From positions 24,513,839 through 24,577,838 of the forward strand of contig CM049316.1 of NCBI GenBank assembly GCA_026874595.1: a stretch of DNA of 64,000 bases, read 5' to 3'. Made by a program: the position numbers and the translations under genes. The notes under the pieces are model-generated. The model was not told where the DNA came from and did no database searches. It worked only from the letters and a program-made list of their open reading frames with translations. Position 1 is the stretch's first letter; every line of letters starts with the position of its first letter. The DNA is from Sipunculus nudus (lineage: Eukaryota; Annelida; Sipuncula; Golfingiida; Sipunculidae). This document shows positions 1 through 10,450 of this stretch, piece after piece.

Positions 1-1445
1 TTGACTTTGTACTGTGCTGTGTCTGTGACGATGATACTGATACAATATTTGACTTTGTACTGCGCTGTGTCAGTGCATCATTGATGACGATACTGATACG
101 ATATTTGACTTTGTACTGTGCTGTGTCAGTGATGATGATACTGATACGATATTTGACTTTGTACTGTGCTGTGTCAGTGATGATGATACTGATACGATAT
201 TTGACTTTGTACTGTGCTGTGTCAGTGATAATGAAACTGATATGATATTTGACTTTGTACTGCGCTGTGTCAGTGCATCATTGATGACGATACTGATATG
301 ATATTTGACTTTGCTCTGTGCTGTGTCAGTGATGATGATACTGATACGATATTTGAGTTTGTACTGTGCTGTGTCAGTGCATCATTGATGACGATACTGA
401 TACGATATTTGACTTTGTACTGCGCTGTGTGAGTGCATCATTGATGACGATACTGATACGATATTTGACTTTGTACTGCGCTGTGTCAGTGCATCATTGA
501 TGACGATACTGATATAATATTTGCCTTTGGACTGCGCTGTGTCAGTGCAACATTGATGATGATACTAATACGATATTTGACTTGTACTGTGCTGTGTCGG
601 GTGTGTTGGTAAAGATGATACTGATATGATATTTGACTTTGTACTGCGCTGTGTCAATGATGATGATACTGATACAATATTTGACTTAGTACTGTGCTGT
701 GTTAGTGCATCAGTGATGATGATACTGATACAATATTTGACTTTGTACTGTGCTGTGTTAGTGCATCAGTGATGATTATACTTATATGATATTTGACTTT
801 GTACTGCCATGTGTAAGTGATGATGATACTGATACAATATTTGACTTTGTACTGTGCTGTGTCAGTGATGATGATACTGATATGATATTTGACTTTGTAC
901 TGTGCTGTGTAAGTGCATCATTGATCATGATACTGATATGATATTTGACTTTGTAATGCGCTGTGTCAGTGATGATGATACTGATACGATATTTGACTTT
1001 GTACTGCGCTGTGTCAGTGATGATGATACTGATACGATATTTGACTTTGTACTGCGCTGTGTAAGTGCATCATTGATCATGATACTGATATGATATTTGA
1101 CTTTGTACTGCCGTGTGTCAGTGATGATGATACTGATACGATATTTGACTTTGTACTGCGCTGTGTCAGTGATGATGATACTGATACGATATTTGACTTT
1201 GTACTGTGCTGTGTAAGTGCATCATTGATCATGATACTGATATGATATTTGACTTTGTACTGCCATGTGTCAGTGATGATGATACTGATATGATATTTGA
1301 CTTTGTACTGCGCTGTGTCAGTGATGATGATACTGATACGATATTTGACTTTGTACTGTGCTGTGTAAGTGCATCATTGATGATGATACTGATATGATAT
1401 CCGACTTTGTACTGCCATGTGTCAGTGCATCATTGATGATGATAC
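1..1445. repeat. 48/57-bp minisatellite array
   Basis: About 28-30 head-to-tail units fill the first 1.4 kb. The common unit is 48 bp, starts TTGACTTTGTACTGTGCTGT and ends near ACTGATACGATAT. A second form is about 9 bp longer, with an added CATCATTGA after GTCAGTG. The two forms are interspersed rather than in separate blocks. 48 bp is 16 codons, so short frames with a repeating D-D-D-T-D-T-I-F-D-F-V pattern appear by chance, but TAA variants in many units break them. The array is cut by the left edge of the window. It probably lies in the intron before the first visible exon of gene A. Confidence 0.95.
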
Positions 1446-2264
1446 TGATTATGACAGACATGAATTAATGAAGTTGGTCCAAAATAAATGTTGTCAACAG
1501 CATGTTTGTTGGGGTTTCCATCAATTTAACCAATATAGCATGTAAAATACATTGAAATAATTGCTAATTAACTGGACCTGAAAAATCAGGACTCAATTGA
1601 TTGTTGAATATTTTTTCATTATTTGGTTGTCAGTTTTCAAATCCAGAAAACCAATTTTTCCCGATAAATTGTGTTTGGATCAACAACACTCTTACTGTTC
1701 ATTATAAATTTGAGTCCTCATACTCGTATTCAACTCAAAGCAAAGAAGTTGTGTTTGAGTACATTTTCCAAGTACCTGCTCTGAGTGTCACCTTTAGTAG
1801 GACTGTAATTGCATAAAGTGTTGGGAATCAGTAACCTGCAGTTTCTTGATCGATCTCAGTAAAATCAGTTGACCTTTACCAACTGATAATCATAATTAAT
1901 CATTTGTTAATGATAATATATAATTTCTGACCATATAAAGACCTGTACATGGCCTCAACAAATATATAGGCCACATGTTTGCTAATATTATGTAATAATT
2001 CTATAGCATTTATAAGTATGTGGTAACCTTTGTTATGAAGTTATTAATGAACACAGACTTTTCTAGTTTGCTCGAATAAATTAAATGGAGATTAAATTTC
2101 CTCATCACAAAGCCCAAGTTACAGATAAATCAGTCAGTTTTGCATCCAACAACCGATCATCAATTATAATCTGTCATTGGTACATCTGACAGTAATAGCA
2201 GATGTTTCATATCCTGTCCCTTTGTTATATTTTCACTCTTTACGTGGTCTCTCTCATGTTGCAG
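1446..2264 (+). other. intron remainder upstream of gene A exon
   Basis: AT-rich sequence with no recognisable exon. I looked for a partner to the second coding exon of genes B and C (about 55 codons, first two membrane spans) and found none, so the 5' exons of gene A must lie left of the window. The stretch ends in a usable splice acceptor, TCTCATGTTGCAG. Confidence 0.6.
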
Positions 2265-2372
2265 GAGTTCATCATCTACTGTGTCTCCACTGGGTTTTAC
2301 TTGATTGCGGCCATCGTAGCAGCGAGTTATGCTCCTCAGTACGGAGGTTTCCCTTCAATGGGAGCAGCCGCT
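2265..2372 (+). CDS. Gene A, third-span exon (36 codons)
   Basis: Preceded by TTGCAG and followed by GTAAGT, phase 0 at both ends. It is three codons longer than the matching exons of genes B and C: the extra residues fall in the short loop (QYGGFPSM here, against a shorter loop ending MGAAA in B). Confidence 0.85.
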
Positions 2373-3575
2373 GTAAGTACACTTGAATAGTTAAACATCA
2401 TTTAATTCATGCTTTAAAAAATAATAATGAAGTTGAAATTTTAAGAATAAGAATTTCAGCACTTGTGTATAAACCAGGGAGTGGAAAAGTCCTTGACCTT
2501 ATACATTAACTAGGAATGCAGGCCTTGACTTTGCTCAAAACCATGTTTTCCTTCACTTGTTTGGCACGTATTCCAAGGTTGATTTGTGCATTAGTGACTG
2601 CACATTTGTGAACATTTCTTAAGATATTCCAAAATCCAGATCATGTACCGGATCGACACTAAAATCTAATCAATTTTTCATTGGCCCATTCACGAAACAC
2701 CTTGGAAATTATTTGAGATTCTGTTCATGATTGCATGGGTTATGCTATGAACAGTCACACACACATACATACAAACAGGGATGAATGCATACTCTCCTGG
2801 TCGATCAAACTAGAAAGCACTCAGAGACCACAATCCTCTGCCAGCATTCTGTAACACAAAGTAAGATGTGAATTGCTGTGCTGGTCTGCCTATATGAGTG
2901 AGTTTAATGTAAGTCTGACACCATTGTTTGGACAAGCTGGTGGTTGTGTTCTGTCCACAAGCTTTAGGGTTTTCGGCCCCTTCTTCAGGTGAATAAGAAA
3001 CCTGGTGATTCTTTCTCAGCTGATGTGACAAGTTAAACCCCGGCTTCTGTGGCTCAGGGGTACAGGGCAGGACTCAAAGCCTAGGGATCATGAGTTCGAA
3101 TCTTAGCCAAGGTGGTGAGATTTTTCACGGTCGACCCCAACCAAGGGTGAGCGCTCTGCAGGTTTAATTGGAAGGCCGTGCCCAACAGCCATGTTTCACT
3201 CACAAACATGTGTGCCTTTCTGGGGCTTCTCAGTGGTATGACCCAGCAATGTGGACCATTACACACCCAGGGGCCGCAGATGCAGTAGTCACCAGGCCTG
3301 GTTAACAACATTCAGTGACTATATTTATACTTGCAACTTTTCTAAATAAATAAAAAAATCAGTTAAATATTCCATAGAACAATTTATATACTTGCTGTGA
3401 CCTTACTGTATTTTTTATCTGCTTTCAGTTCTTTGCCTTTGCTGCTACTGTGGTGTATGCTGTGGACGCTTTCTTCCAGTTCAGAAACTGGAGATCTGGT
3501 TCCACCACCACAACCACCGCCTCCTCCACCCACACAACCACTACAACTGTGGTGACAGAGAAGGCTGAATACTAA
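2265..3575 (+). CDS. Gene A (partial): plasmolipin-like MARVEL membrane protein, 3' exons
   Basis: The visible coding exons are 2265-2372 (36 codons) and 3429-3575 (48 codons plus TAA), joined in phase 0. The first encodes a membrane span starting EFIIYC, with LIAAIVAAS in its core and a loop ending PSMGAAA. The second starts FFAFAATVVYAVDAFF, the fourth span, followed by QFRNWRSG and a Thr-rich tail ending VVTEKAEY. The AAA-FFA...DAFF...WR pattern at the end of the MARVEL domain resembles plasmolipin (PLLP). Known role of the family: four-pass proteins of membrane rafts, myelin and trafficking vesicles. The N-terminus and first two spans are missing because their exons lie outside the window. 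A MAL/CMTM relative is the alternative. The family call is strong; the exact orthologue is not settled. Confidence 0.83.
2570..2800. repeat. dispersed repeat, family 1 (copy 1)
   Basis: Shares word order with 29690-29905: a CCGGATC-AC-CAAA block, then TTCATTGGCCCATTC, then GAGATTCTGTTCATGA, a run of ACACACA, and GGGATGAA--CATACTCTCC. The copies at 9725-10130 and 40790-41070 carry the complementary GTTCATGA/GAATCGATTAGATT words in the opposite orientation. Probably a degenerate transposon-derived repeat. Confidence 0.6.
3039..3314 (+). mobile_element. tRNA-derived SINE, forward copy
   Basis: The head has a pol III A-box-like TGTGGCTCAGGGGTACAGGG and a B-box-like GAGTTCGAATC. The body contains CACGGTCGACCCC and GGGTGAGCGCTCTGCAG, then CACTCACAAACATGTGTGCC, and ends near CCTGGTTAACAACATT. 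The same order recurs in reverse at 14897-15703, which defines the family. This copy lacks a folded functional tRNA, so it is a SINE and not a tRNA gene. Confidence 0.85.
3429..3575 (+). CDS. Gene A, last coding exon
   Basis: Encodes the fourth membrane span (FFAFAATVVYAVDAFFQF), a WRSG juxtamembrane turn and a 25-residue cytosolic tail that is about half Thr. It ends VVTEKAEY then TAA. The tail is a near match in layout to the tail of gene B (VVTQRTEY). Confidence 0.88.
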   Translation, partial: FFAFAATVVYAVDAFFQFRNWRSGSTTTTTASSTHTTTTTVVTEKAEY

Positions 3576-4440
3576 AGACACCTAGTGGCTGGTAGATAAA
3601 CAAAATTCGGCAGATCTGTAACAAACAGGAGGAAATATTTACATGTTTTGGTTTTAAATTCACCATGCATCACTTACTGATGTAGGATTATTGGATCAGC
3701 TGATACAGTGGATTAAATTACCTAATACATGTATATGCAAAAAGGTTGCATAGAATTTTGGTAAATACTCTCTGTAATAATAAATGTAAATAACAGCGCT
3801 TGGTCAGAGGTGGTGAGACTCACCGGTGTCAGGAGCTTAGACTTTATATATTGTACAGGTCTCACAAGTTTAGCTTTTTGTATGAGCTACATTAACATGT
3901 AGAGAGATTTCTATTAACAAATGAGGGCTTGTTGATAATTTCTTATGGTTTGTTTTTTATTATATACTAATATTTTATATACATATTTATGACAGCTTTT
4001 CAGGTTTTGTGCTTGCTTAGGAATGCAGTTTACAGAGAGACTTTAGGGTTTTGAGTGAGTGGTTTATTTTATAGAAGGACGACACGATATGTGATATGTG
4101 CCGATTTTTCCTATGTTAAGGGTTTACTTAATTCCCATAAAAATACCACTGAGACTCCACAGGAATTATGTACATTATAATTATACACCTGTTATTCTCA
4201 GAACATCAACTATAATTGCACCAGCATACTTTGCAGAACAGACTGTCCTAAGTTAATATAAAACACCAAACTGATGGGTTGTGCCCATTTAAGAAAGTCT
4301 GTGGAAATAAATTGAGGCTGTGGGGGTAACTCTGAACTGATCACTTGTGATTAGTACATGACTGATTATAATTAATGGTTTGTGCAAAACGATCAGATCA
4401 TCATTCTAGCACTGCCCCAATTGATCACAAAATTTTTGCA
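3576..4440. other. gene A 3' UTR and flank
   Basis: AT-rich, no further exon seen. The 3' UTR probably ends shortly after the AATAAA at 3779. Confidence 0.4.
3779..3784 (+). promoter_or_regulatory. candidate poly(A) signal, gene A
   Basis: AATAAA 204 bp after the gene A stop, in AT-rich sequence. It is the first canonical hexamer after the stop. Position is the only support. Confidence 0.45.
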
Positions 4441-4735
4441 CAACAGGCAGGGCTCGACAATAACTTTTGAAGGTTCTTGCCCATTAGGGCAAGTAACATC
4501 TAGCTTTTACTTGCCCTTCATGAATTTTTACTTTCCCTACAAATATTATTGATTGTATTCAAGAACAGAAAGATCCTTTTTCAAGCCTTTACTTGGGTAA
4601 AGATGTATGTTGGACCCACTTGCCCAGTCAGGCAAGTAGGAGGTGACTTCTAGTTGCCATGCCACTATTTTCTTGAACTTTCACTTGCCCCAGGCAAGTG
4701 GTTAATTGTTAATGTAGAGCCCTGCATAGCAGATG
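4441..4735. repeat. dispersed repeat with TTGCCC/GGGCAAGT words (copy 1)
   Basis: Contains GGGCTCGACAATAACTTTTG, then TAGGGCAAGTAACATCTAGC, ACTTGCCC and CAGGCAAGTGGTTAATTGTT. The same order recurs at 56990-57425, so this is an interspersed family. No coding content. Confidence 0.75.
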
Positions 4736-4924
4736 AGACAATGTCCAGGTCTGTGTATGGTCAACAGTTTCCTACTCGTGAACAACCTTTTTAATTCTGA
4801 TTATTATAAAATTTTTACTGATGATGATCATAAAGTAAGAACTGATTCCTAACATTAGCGATCAGTGCCCATTTCTAATTTGGATACATAGTGGTTCTGT
4901 ACTATTATTACCATAGTAGTGTAA

Positions 4925-5106
4925 GTACTGTAGAACCCGCCTTGCGACCACCCCGCAATTGCAACCACCCCCACTATTACGACCACTTTTCTTGGTCCCG
5001 AATATATGATCCAGGTAATTTTAGAGTTTCACAAATAAGACCAACCCCTAATTATGACCACTTTGGTCAGTCCCCAAGGTGATAATAATTGTGGGGTTCC
5101 ACTGTA
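4925..5106. mobile_element. MITE-like element, TACTGTAGAACCC termini
   Basis: Left end TACTGTAGAACCC and right end GGGGTTCCACTGTA form a short inverted repeat. Between them are repeated GACCAC/GGTC words. Elements starting in this style are usually non-autonomous Tc1/mariner-Tigger relatives. Related degenerate copies are at 28312-28485 and 61297-61470. Confidence 0.65.
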
Positions 5107-8100
5107 AATGTATTGATGATCGTAGCAATATAATTATAATGTACATCTAGTTGTGCTGTTCCCAAGTGAAAAATATCTTTTAAGTGGGAGGTCTATTTTT
5201 TAATAATTTTGGGTTAGGTATATGATATAATAGGTGAAAATACTGGAACTGTGAATGGTTACGGTTAGCTAATTTTAATAAACAGGAAAGTAGACATCTT
5301 GGCATGAAAGGGAGGTTTACATACAAGGGTAAACAATGCAAGGCATAATACCAGCTTTATTTCAATTTATAATGTTATGGAGAGAAAATAGATATCAGTG
5401 ATGTCTTTGCTGTTTTCTATAATGTTTCTGAGAACTTTGATTTTGGCCCCACTATTTAAGACATTGTGTTCTGATTTACGTCATATCATTCATCAAATAT
5501 TGTGTAAATGTTAGTTTTGTTAATATTTGTAATCCCCAAACATACCACCTGATTTGCAGTTCTAAATCAAAACATTGAAAATCATGGCTTCCATACAGCG
5601 AACATTGCGATCACTTTAAAAACTACTGTAGAAGGCCTCTGCATGAACAAGAGAAATATGTGGTGCCCCATAAGTTTTTAAAATTCCTTATATATGTTTC
5701 TGTTATTTGAAATTATTTCAGTAATTCAGAGCATTACCTTGTAAATTCAAGTGTAAGATTGGGCAGCTGCGGAGGTTGTTTTGGATGGAATGCCAAGGTA
5801 GATGGTTGACTTGGAGGTTTATAGGTTGATGTTTTTGGATGGTGATATTAATTACTCTGTTATCTGATCTGTTTTAATTAATTTAACCTGTTGCTTTAAA
5901 TTAAGATTTGGTGCTAAGACTGTAGCAGATAGCAAGTTATAATTTAGGAGCATGTATAATAAAAAACCGATGCAAATGTTGCAGATATTTTTTAATCAGA
6001 TGCTTAGAATGGGTTATTGTTGAATATTTACATCTTTCTGTTCTTTTATTTAATGGAAAAACCTAGGTGAATTAGATTATTAACTCAGGTATGTTCAGGT
6101 AATGATTGCATTTGAAAATATAATGAGTGATTCATTGATGCATTGGTAATTGATCATGTTAATTTGAAGTTAATCGTAAAAAAAATCTGATAAATTTGTT
6201 AGAGAAGTTAATATAAGATCGTGCTATTTTAATCAATTTACTTTAATGGCAGTTTAAATATAATGCTATTTTTCATCTTTTGAACATTTACAAAAGATTC
6301 TGAAATACCTTTTATGATTTCATCTGAGCCTCATCTGAAAGAATTTGCTCACAGTGCAAAATTACCAGAATATAGGTGGATTCTATTGTCATAGAACCAG
6401 ATAAGCCAAGAAAGAGTATGGAAGATTAACGTGTTTTGCAAAATATTGACAAAAATGTGAAAATCAATGTTTGAAATAGTTTTTGGAGCCATGTTATAAC
6501 AAGCTTTGTTTTGGATAGTTAAATATTCTACCAAAGGTCTATATTAATTATTTGGTGGCCTTGAGATAACATTTATATGTTGTAGTTGAGAGTATTTTAT
6601 CTGTAGTAGTACAGCTTCCGAAGCAATGAAATATTTTTGAAGAGTGTATTTTCTAGCTGTTTTATACTCTTTCCTAGTGTCCAAAGTTTACTTGAAATCT
6701 TTATAAGAACATAGGCCTTGGCACATGAAAAAATATTGTGATGTAGATTACTATTTTACAGGTTTTATCCATGTATTGTAAAATACCATATTTTACACCA
6801 ACCACTTTTTTTAACTCCAAACTCATCTTCTGTGCCATCAATTCAGACTGACCCGTCCCAATTAGACTTGGAGCTGTTCACAGTCAGATATTTTGCAAGC
6901 AATTTTTTGTTGCCACAGTATCACCAGTGGTGCCCTCTATGGGCCATTTGCGATACAAATAATTATCATCTTGAGCAGTTCTCTGCATGTTGAATATTTA
7001 ATCTGCACCTATGTGTATAAATCACACAAATGATTATATTGGTTAACTGGCTCCTCTAAGACTATGCTCCTAAATAATATTATATTAGTATTTCAAGATA
7101 GCTAAAGTAATACATAATGTTCAGTTAGTCTTAGTACTCGCATTACATCAGTTAAAAAGCTTCCAGTCGCAGAAGTCTTACTTTGCTGTCGTTCTTGCAA
7201 ATTTGCATTTTATGGGTTCTTAACTGAAATGAGATTTGGAGCATGGTCCATCAGTGCGTTATTCTCAACCTTATACAAAGAACAAAAGGTAACCATCATT
7301 CTCAGATTAAAAAAAAGTATCCCAACCTCTGCTGTAGAGGATTTTTAAAATTCCAGCTTTGGCATCTGTGGCTCGGTTTTGAAATGATTTGCTAGTCGTC
7401 CAGCAATGGCATTTATCATCAAAAAGAAAACTGCCCTTCAATCAAATACCTTTCCCTATTATTCTTATGGAGGTATCATTAGTTCTGAGATTTTTTTTGT
7501 TGTTCTTATAGCTGTAGCTGCATGACACTCTTTTGCAAACCTTAAACTTGTATCTTCAGAAATTTTTTGTTTGCATCCTACACCAGAGCGCGCTCGAGTG
7601 AAACGCAGAGCCCTCTGGTGGATAAAGATAATATTATATTTTACTGTGCTCCTGAAATGCACCATTGAGATTACTGACTAACAATCTTACTTCTCCGTTC
7701 ATCCCGAAGCTGTATATACCATCTGAAGGTTAGGTTCTCAACAGATCTGAAACGAACTGTCAGATATTCATCTTGTTTGATATCGTGTGTCATTGTTAGC
7801 CAACAGAGGTCGCTGTAAAATTTGTTATTAAGGTCAGCCGTCTGATGTCGCTGTACTTTAGGTCACGTTTATGCAAAACTTGCACTGATAAATGTTAGCA
7901 CTATTGTATCATATTTATGAAACTCCTTGAGTTTGTTAAGCTGGGAGTTTAGCAGTAAGCGTTTGTTCATAGACGTGTGGTACTTTCAGTCTCCCACTGT
8001 GTTTTAGAATTAGTCCTAGAGATATTTTTTTGTCGGGAAATGTCCTAGCTATCACTGTATAAAATGTTGTTACACATTGTACTTCAAGATCATTTTGTCT

Positions 8101-9017
8101 ATAGTCATTGTTGAACAAAGTGCACAAGTATATAGAATATTGACAGATTACAAGAAAATGTTATTAAATCAAAAATCATATTTTGATGGTACGTTAATTT
8201 TTGTTTGATTGTTTGCCAAATGCATTTCTTTATTGAAGTTTGTGCTTAATAACGACGATCTATATCTGTTAACCTGTTTTTGGCTGATCGTAGCAAAAAT
8301 GCTACTCACATGTTTACAATAAACGGGGAAAAACACTACATGCTACTGAAAAGCGAATGGATGTGTATCTGCTGCCATCTAGTGACTGTTAACCGAACTG
8401 ACAACAAATGTTTTATTTCCCTATGTGGGAACAGTAGCATCCCGAAAAAGCATCTATGTTATTTTCAGATCATTAAATAACAGCTGGAACCGACGCCTAA
8501 AAAAGGCTAGGTCTGGGCGACAAGTTGTATTGCGATTAATCACACATTGTATCTCTTTACATCGTTTCTGCGGATGTTTCTTTTAATCAGTTCATTTCTT
8601 TAAGCGCAGATTGAATTCCACTGGTCAAAAACTCATAAATACAGTTAACTGAAGTTGTAAAATATTCACGATAACACGTGATAAACGTTTGTAGTAAATG
8701 TACGGAGACGTTTTTACTTGTATATGAATGTTGTTAAGTGTGGTAGTGGTAATACATGCCAAAACCTGCTCTGTCCTCGCTCTTAGATCTTTAAGAAAAC
8801 CCAAAGTCGGATGACTTGGCACATCCCGGAAGGCAGGCGTACGTTACTTTGGGAGAGGTGGCCGACTTACCTGTAGCCATTGTGGTAAAGGAATGCTAAT
8901 AAAATTTATTTAAGCTGAAGAATATCGAGTTGTTTCATTGGTATATGTGTTAGAATGGGTGTTATAGATTGTTACTCAGCACGATTTTATACGGAGATCT
9001 CATCAAATCACATTTGG
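5107..9017. other. intergenic, no gene identified
   Basis: AT-rich single-copy-looking DNA. Short open frames (for example minus 7465-7665 and 7936-8127) lack splice context, domain content or conserved motifs. The one possible exon is the minus-strand ATG/donor near 8872-8883, listed separately. Confidence 0.5.
8872..8883 (-). other. possible first-codon exon end on the minus strand
   Basis: Read on the minus strand this gives CACAATGGCTACAG followed by GTAAGTCGG: a start codon in a good context, three full codons and one base, then a strong splice donor. No matching downstream exon could be found between here and gene A, so it is only a candidate. Confidence 0.15.
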
Positions 9018-9042
9018 TGGGTGGGGGTGGGGGGGGGGGGGG
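9018..9042 (+). repeat. poly-G tract
   Basis: GGGTGGGGGTGG followed by an unbroken G run, next to TCAATTAATG. Similar runs occur at 11359-11380 and, as C runs, at 21795-21815 and 43167-43184. They could form G-quadruplexes, and their length in this assembly may be inexact. Confidence 0.9.
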
Positions 9043-9724
9043 TCAATTAATGTATATATCACCCTTCCGCAAGATGTTTCTATTCAAACGTCTTTCTCCT
9101 AATGTAACCTGTAACCTGTCTCAGCTGTCGAGCTCAAGTTTGTTACGTTTCTAGGAAACGCCTGTTTACATTCCACGTGCGTTTATGTAATTTGCCTTGA
9201 AACAATACCTATCAAATATATTTGAACGGATTACATTATTCAGAAGCTTAAAAGAAACGGATAGCGGTATCTAGTAGCCCCTGTGCATTGTGGGCCGTAG
9301 ATATATGTGCTATCCACTAGTGCTAAAAGCACCTAAAAGGAATATGCGTTCCGCCAGAAAAATAAAAACGGCTAAAAAGAAATTTGCGTTACAGAGCCGT
9401 ATATCCAAGCTTTTTATAAACATAAGACATTCATATTCTGCAGATACACTCATAATCGTTCCTGCACACGGATAATATTAGGGGCAATAAGACTTCATTC
9501 CAAGATATGGCAATGGTGATGTTAAATTCCCGCCGCGCAGGCTGTACTCGAGCTCCTTGTCAGTGTCATATTTTTAATATTTGTTTTTCATAATATCTTT
9601 ATCTCTTATGTTTTTCCTTTCGAACATGCGATTTGAAAATGGCATGAATTACTGTTAAAGCTTGCTTGTGTTTACAAGTGAAGCATTATGGGCAATTTTG
9701 AGTTACCTTTGGAGAGCTACCTTT

Positions 9725-10130
9725 TTATTGTCTCCACCAAGAGGGTATGCGTTCCCGTTCGTGTGTGGGTTTGTTTGTGTGTTTGTTTATAACATAACTC
9801 GCACAGTCATGAACGGAATCCCATAAACTTTTAAGGAATGAGCAATGAAGAATCGATTAGATTTTGATGGGGGCCCGGCTCATCATCCGGATCCAAGAAG
9901 GACACCATAGGATTATTCATAAGTATACAATCACATATACGCACGATCGAACATGGGATTATGGGCCGGATAAGTGAATGGAAACGATTGTTTGGCAACT
10001 TATGGACCAATGAACCTGAGAATATGTCGTCATTAGGTGAATGGAAACACGGGTTGAGGAGTACCCCACATTAAGGACCGCCCACATGGCGGAGGCCTGC
10101 ATTCCTGTGAATGCATATTTCTAGTTTCAA
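9725..10130. repeat. dispersed repeat, family 1 (copy 2)
   Basis: Starts GTCTCCACCAAGAGGGTATG and includes CATAACTCGCACAGTCATGA, CAATGAAGAATCGATTAGAT and GGAGGCCTGCATTCCTGTGA. The copy at 40790-41070 matches in the same order. No open frame spans it. Confidence 0.7.
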
Positions 10131-10324
10131 ATGTTTACCAAGGATGATCACGAATAATGTTTTATGTGTAGTTTTTGTCCTGTATGTGTCCTGTTCTTTT
10201 CCTTCTGTTTTCCCAGTTATGTCCCACTTTTTCAATATTTCAGTTCCTGCATGTGTCCTACTTTTTTTGTAAGGGTAAGCGGAGAGCCTGTTCCGGGCCC
10301 CCAAAAAAATAAAATAACAGGGTT

Positions 10325-10450
10325 CGTACGCACCTCCAAAACCTTGAAAAGTGCTTGAATTTGGTCATTTAATTTCAAGGGCTTGAAAAGTGCTTGAAAA
10401 GAGAGAGTGGTTTGGAAAAGTGCTTGAAACATAAAATTTTGTGAAAGAGT
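10325..10450. repeat. AAAGTGCTTGAA short repeat cluster
   Basis: Five spaced copies of a TTGAAAAGTGCTTGAA-type word after GGGTTCGTACGCACCTCC. This looks like the tail of a common dispersed invertebrate repeat. No coding meaning. Confidence 0.6.

Larger units (their letters stand above)
2373..3428 (+). other. Gene A last intron
   Basis: GT...AG intron of 1056 bp holding a diverged dispersed repeat (about 2570-2800) and a forward SINE (3039-3314). The acceptor is TTATCTGCTTTCAG. Confidence 0.8.

Noticed and set aside
902-1397. Two 63-codon frames with a 16-residue repeat
   Set aside because: They are the 48-bp minisatellite read in one frame; neighbouring units have stops and there is no gene context.
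3040-3115. Possible tRNA gene
   Set aside because: A-box and B-box are present but the cloverleaf is degenerate and it continues into a shared SINE body.
8860-8880. U1 snRNA-like ACTTACCTG
   Set aside because: Only the splice-donor complement matches; the rest of U1 is absent.
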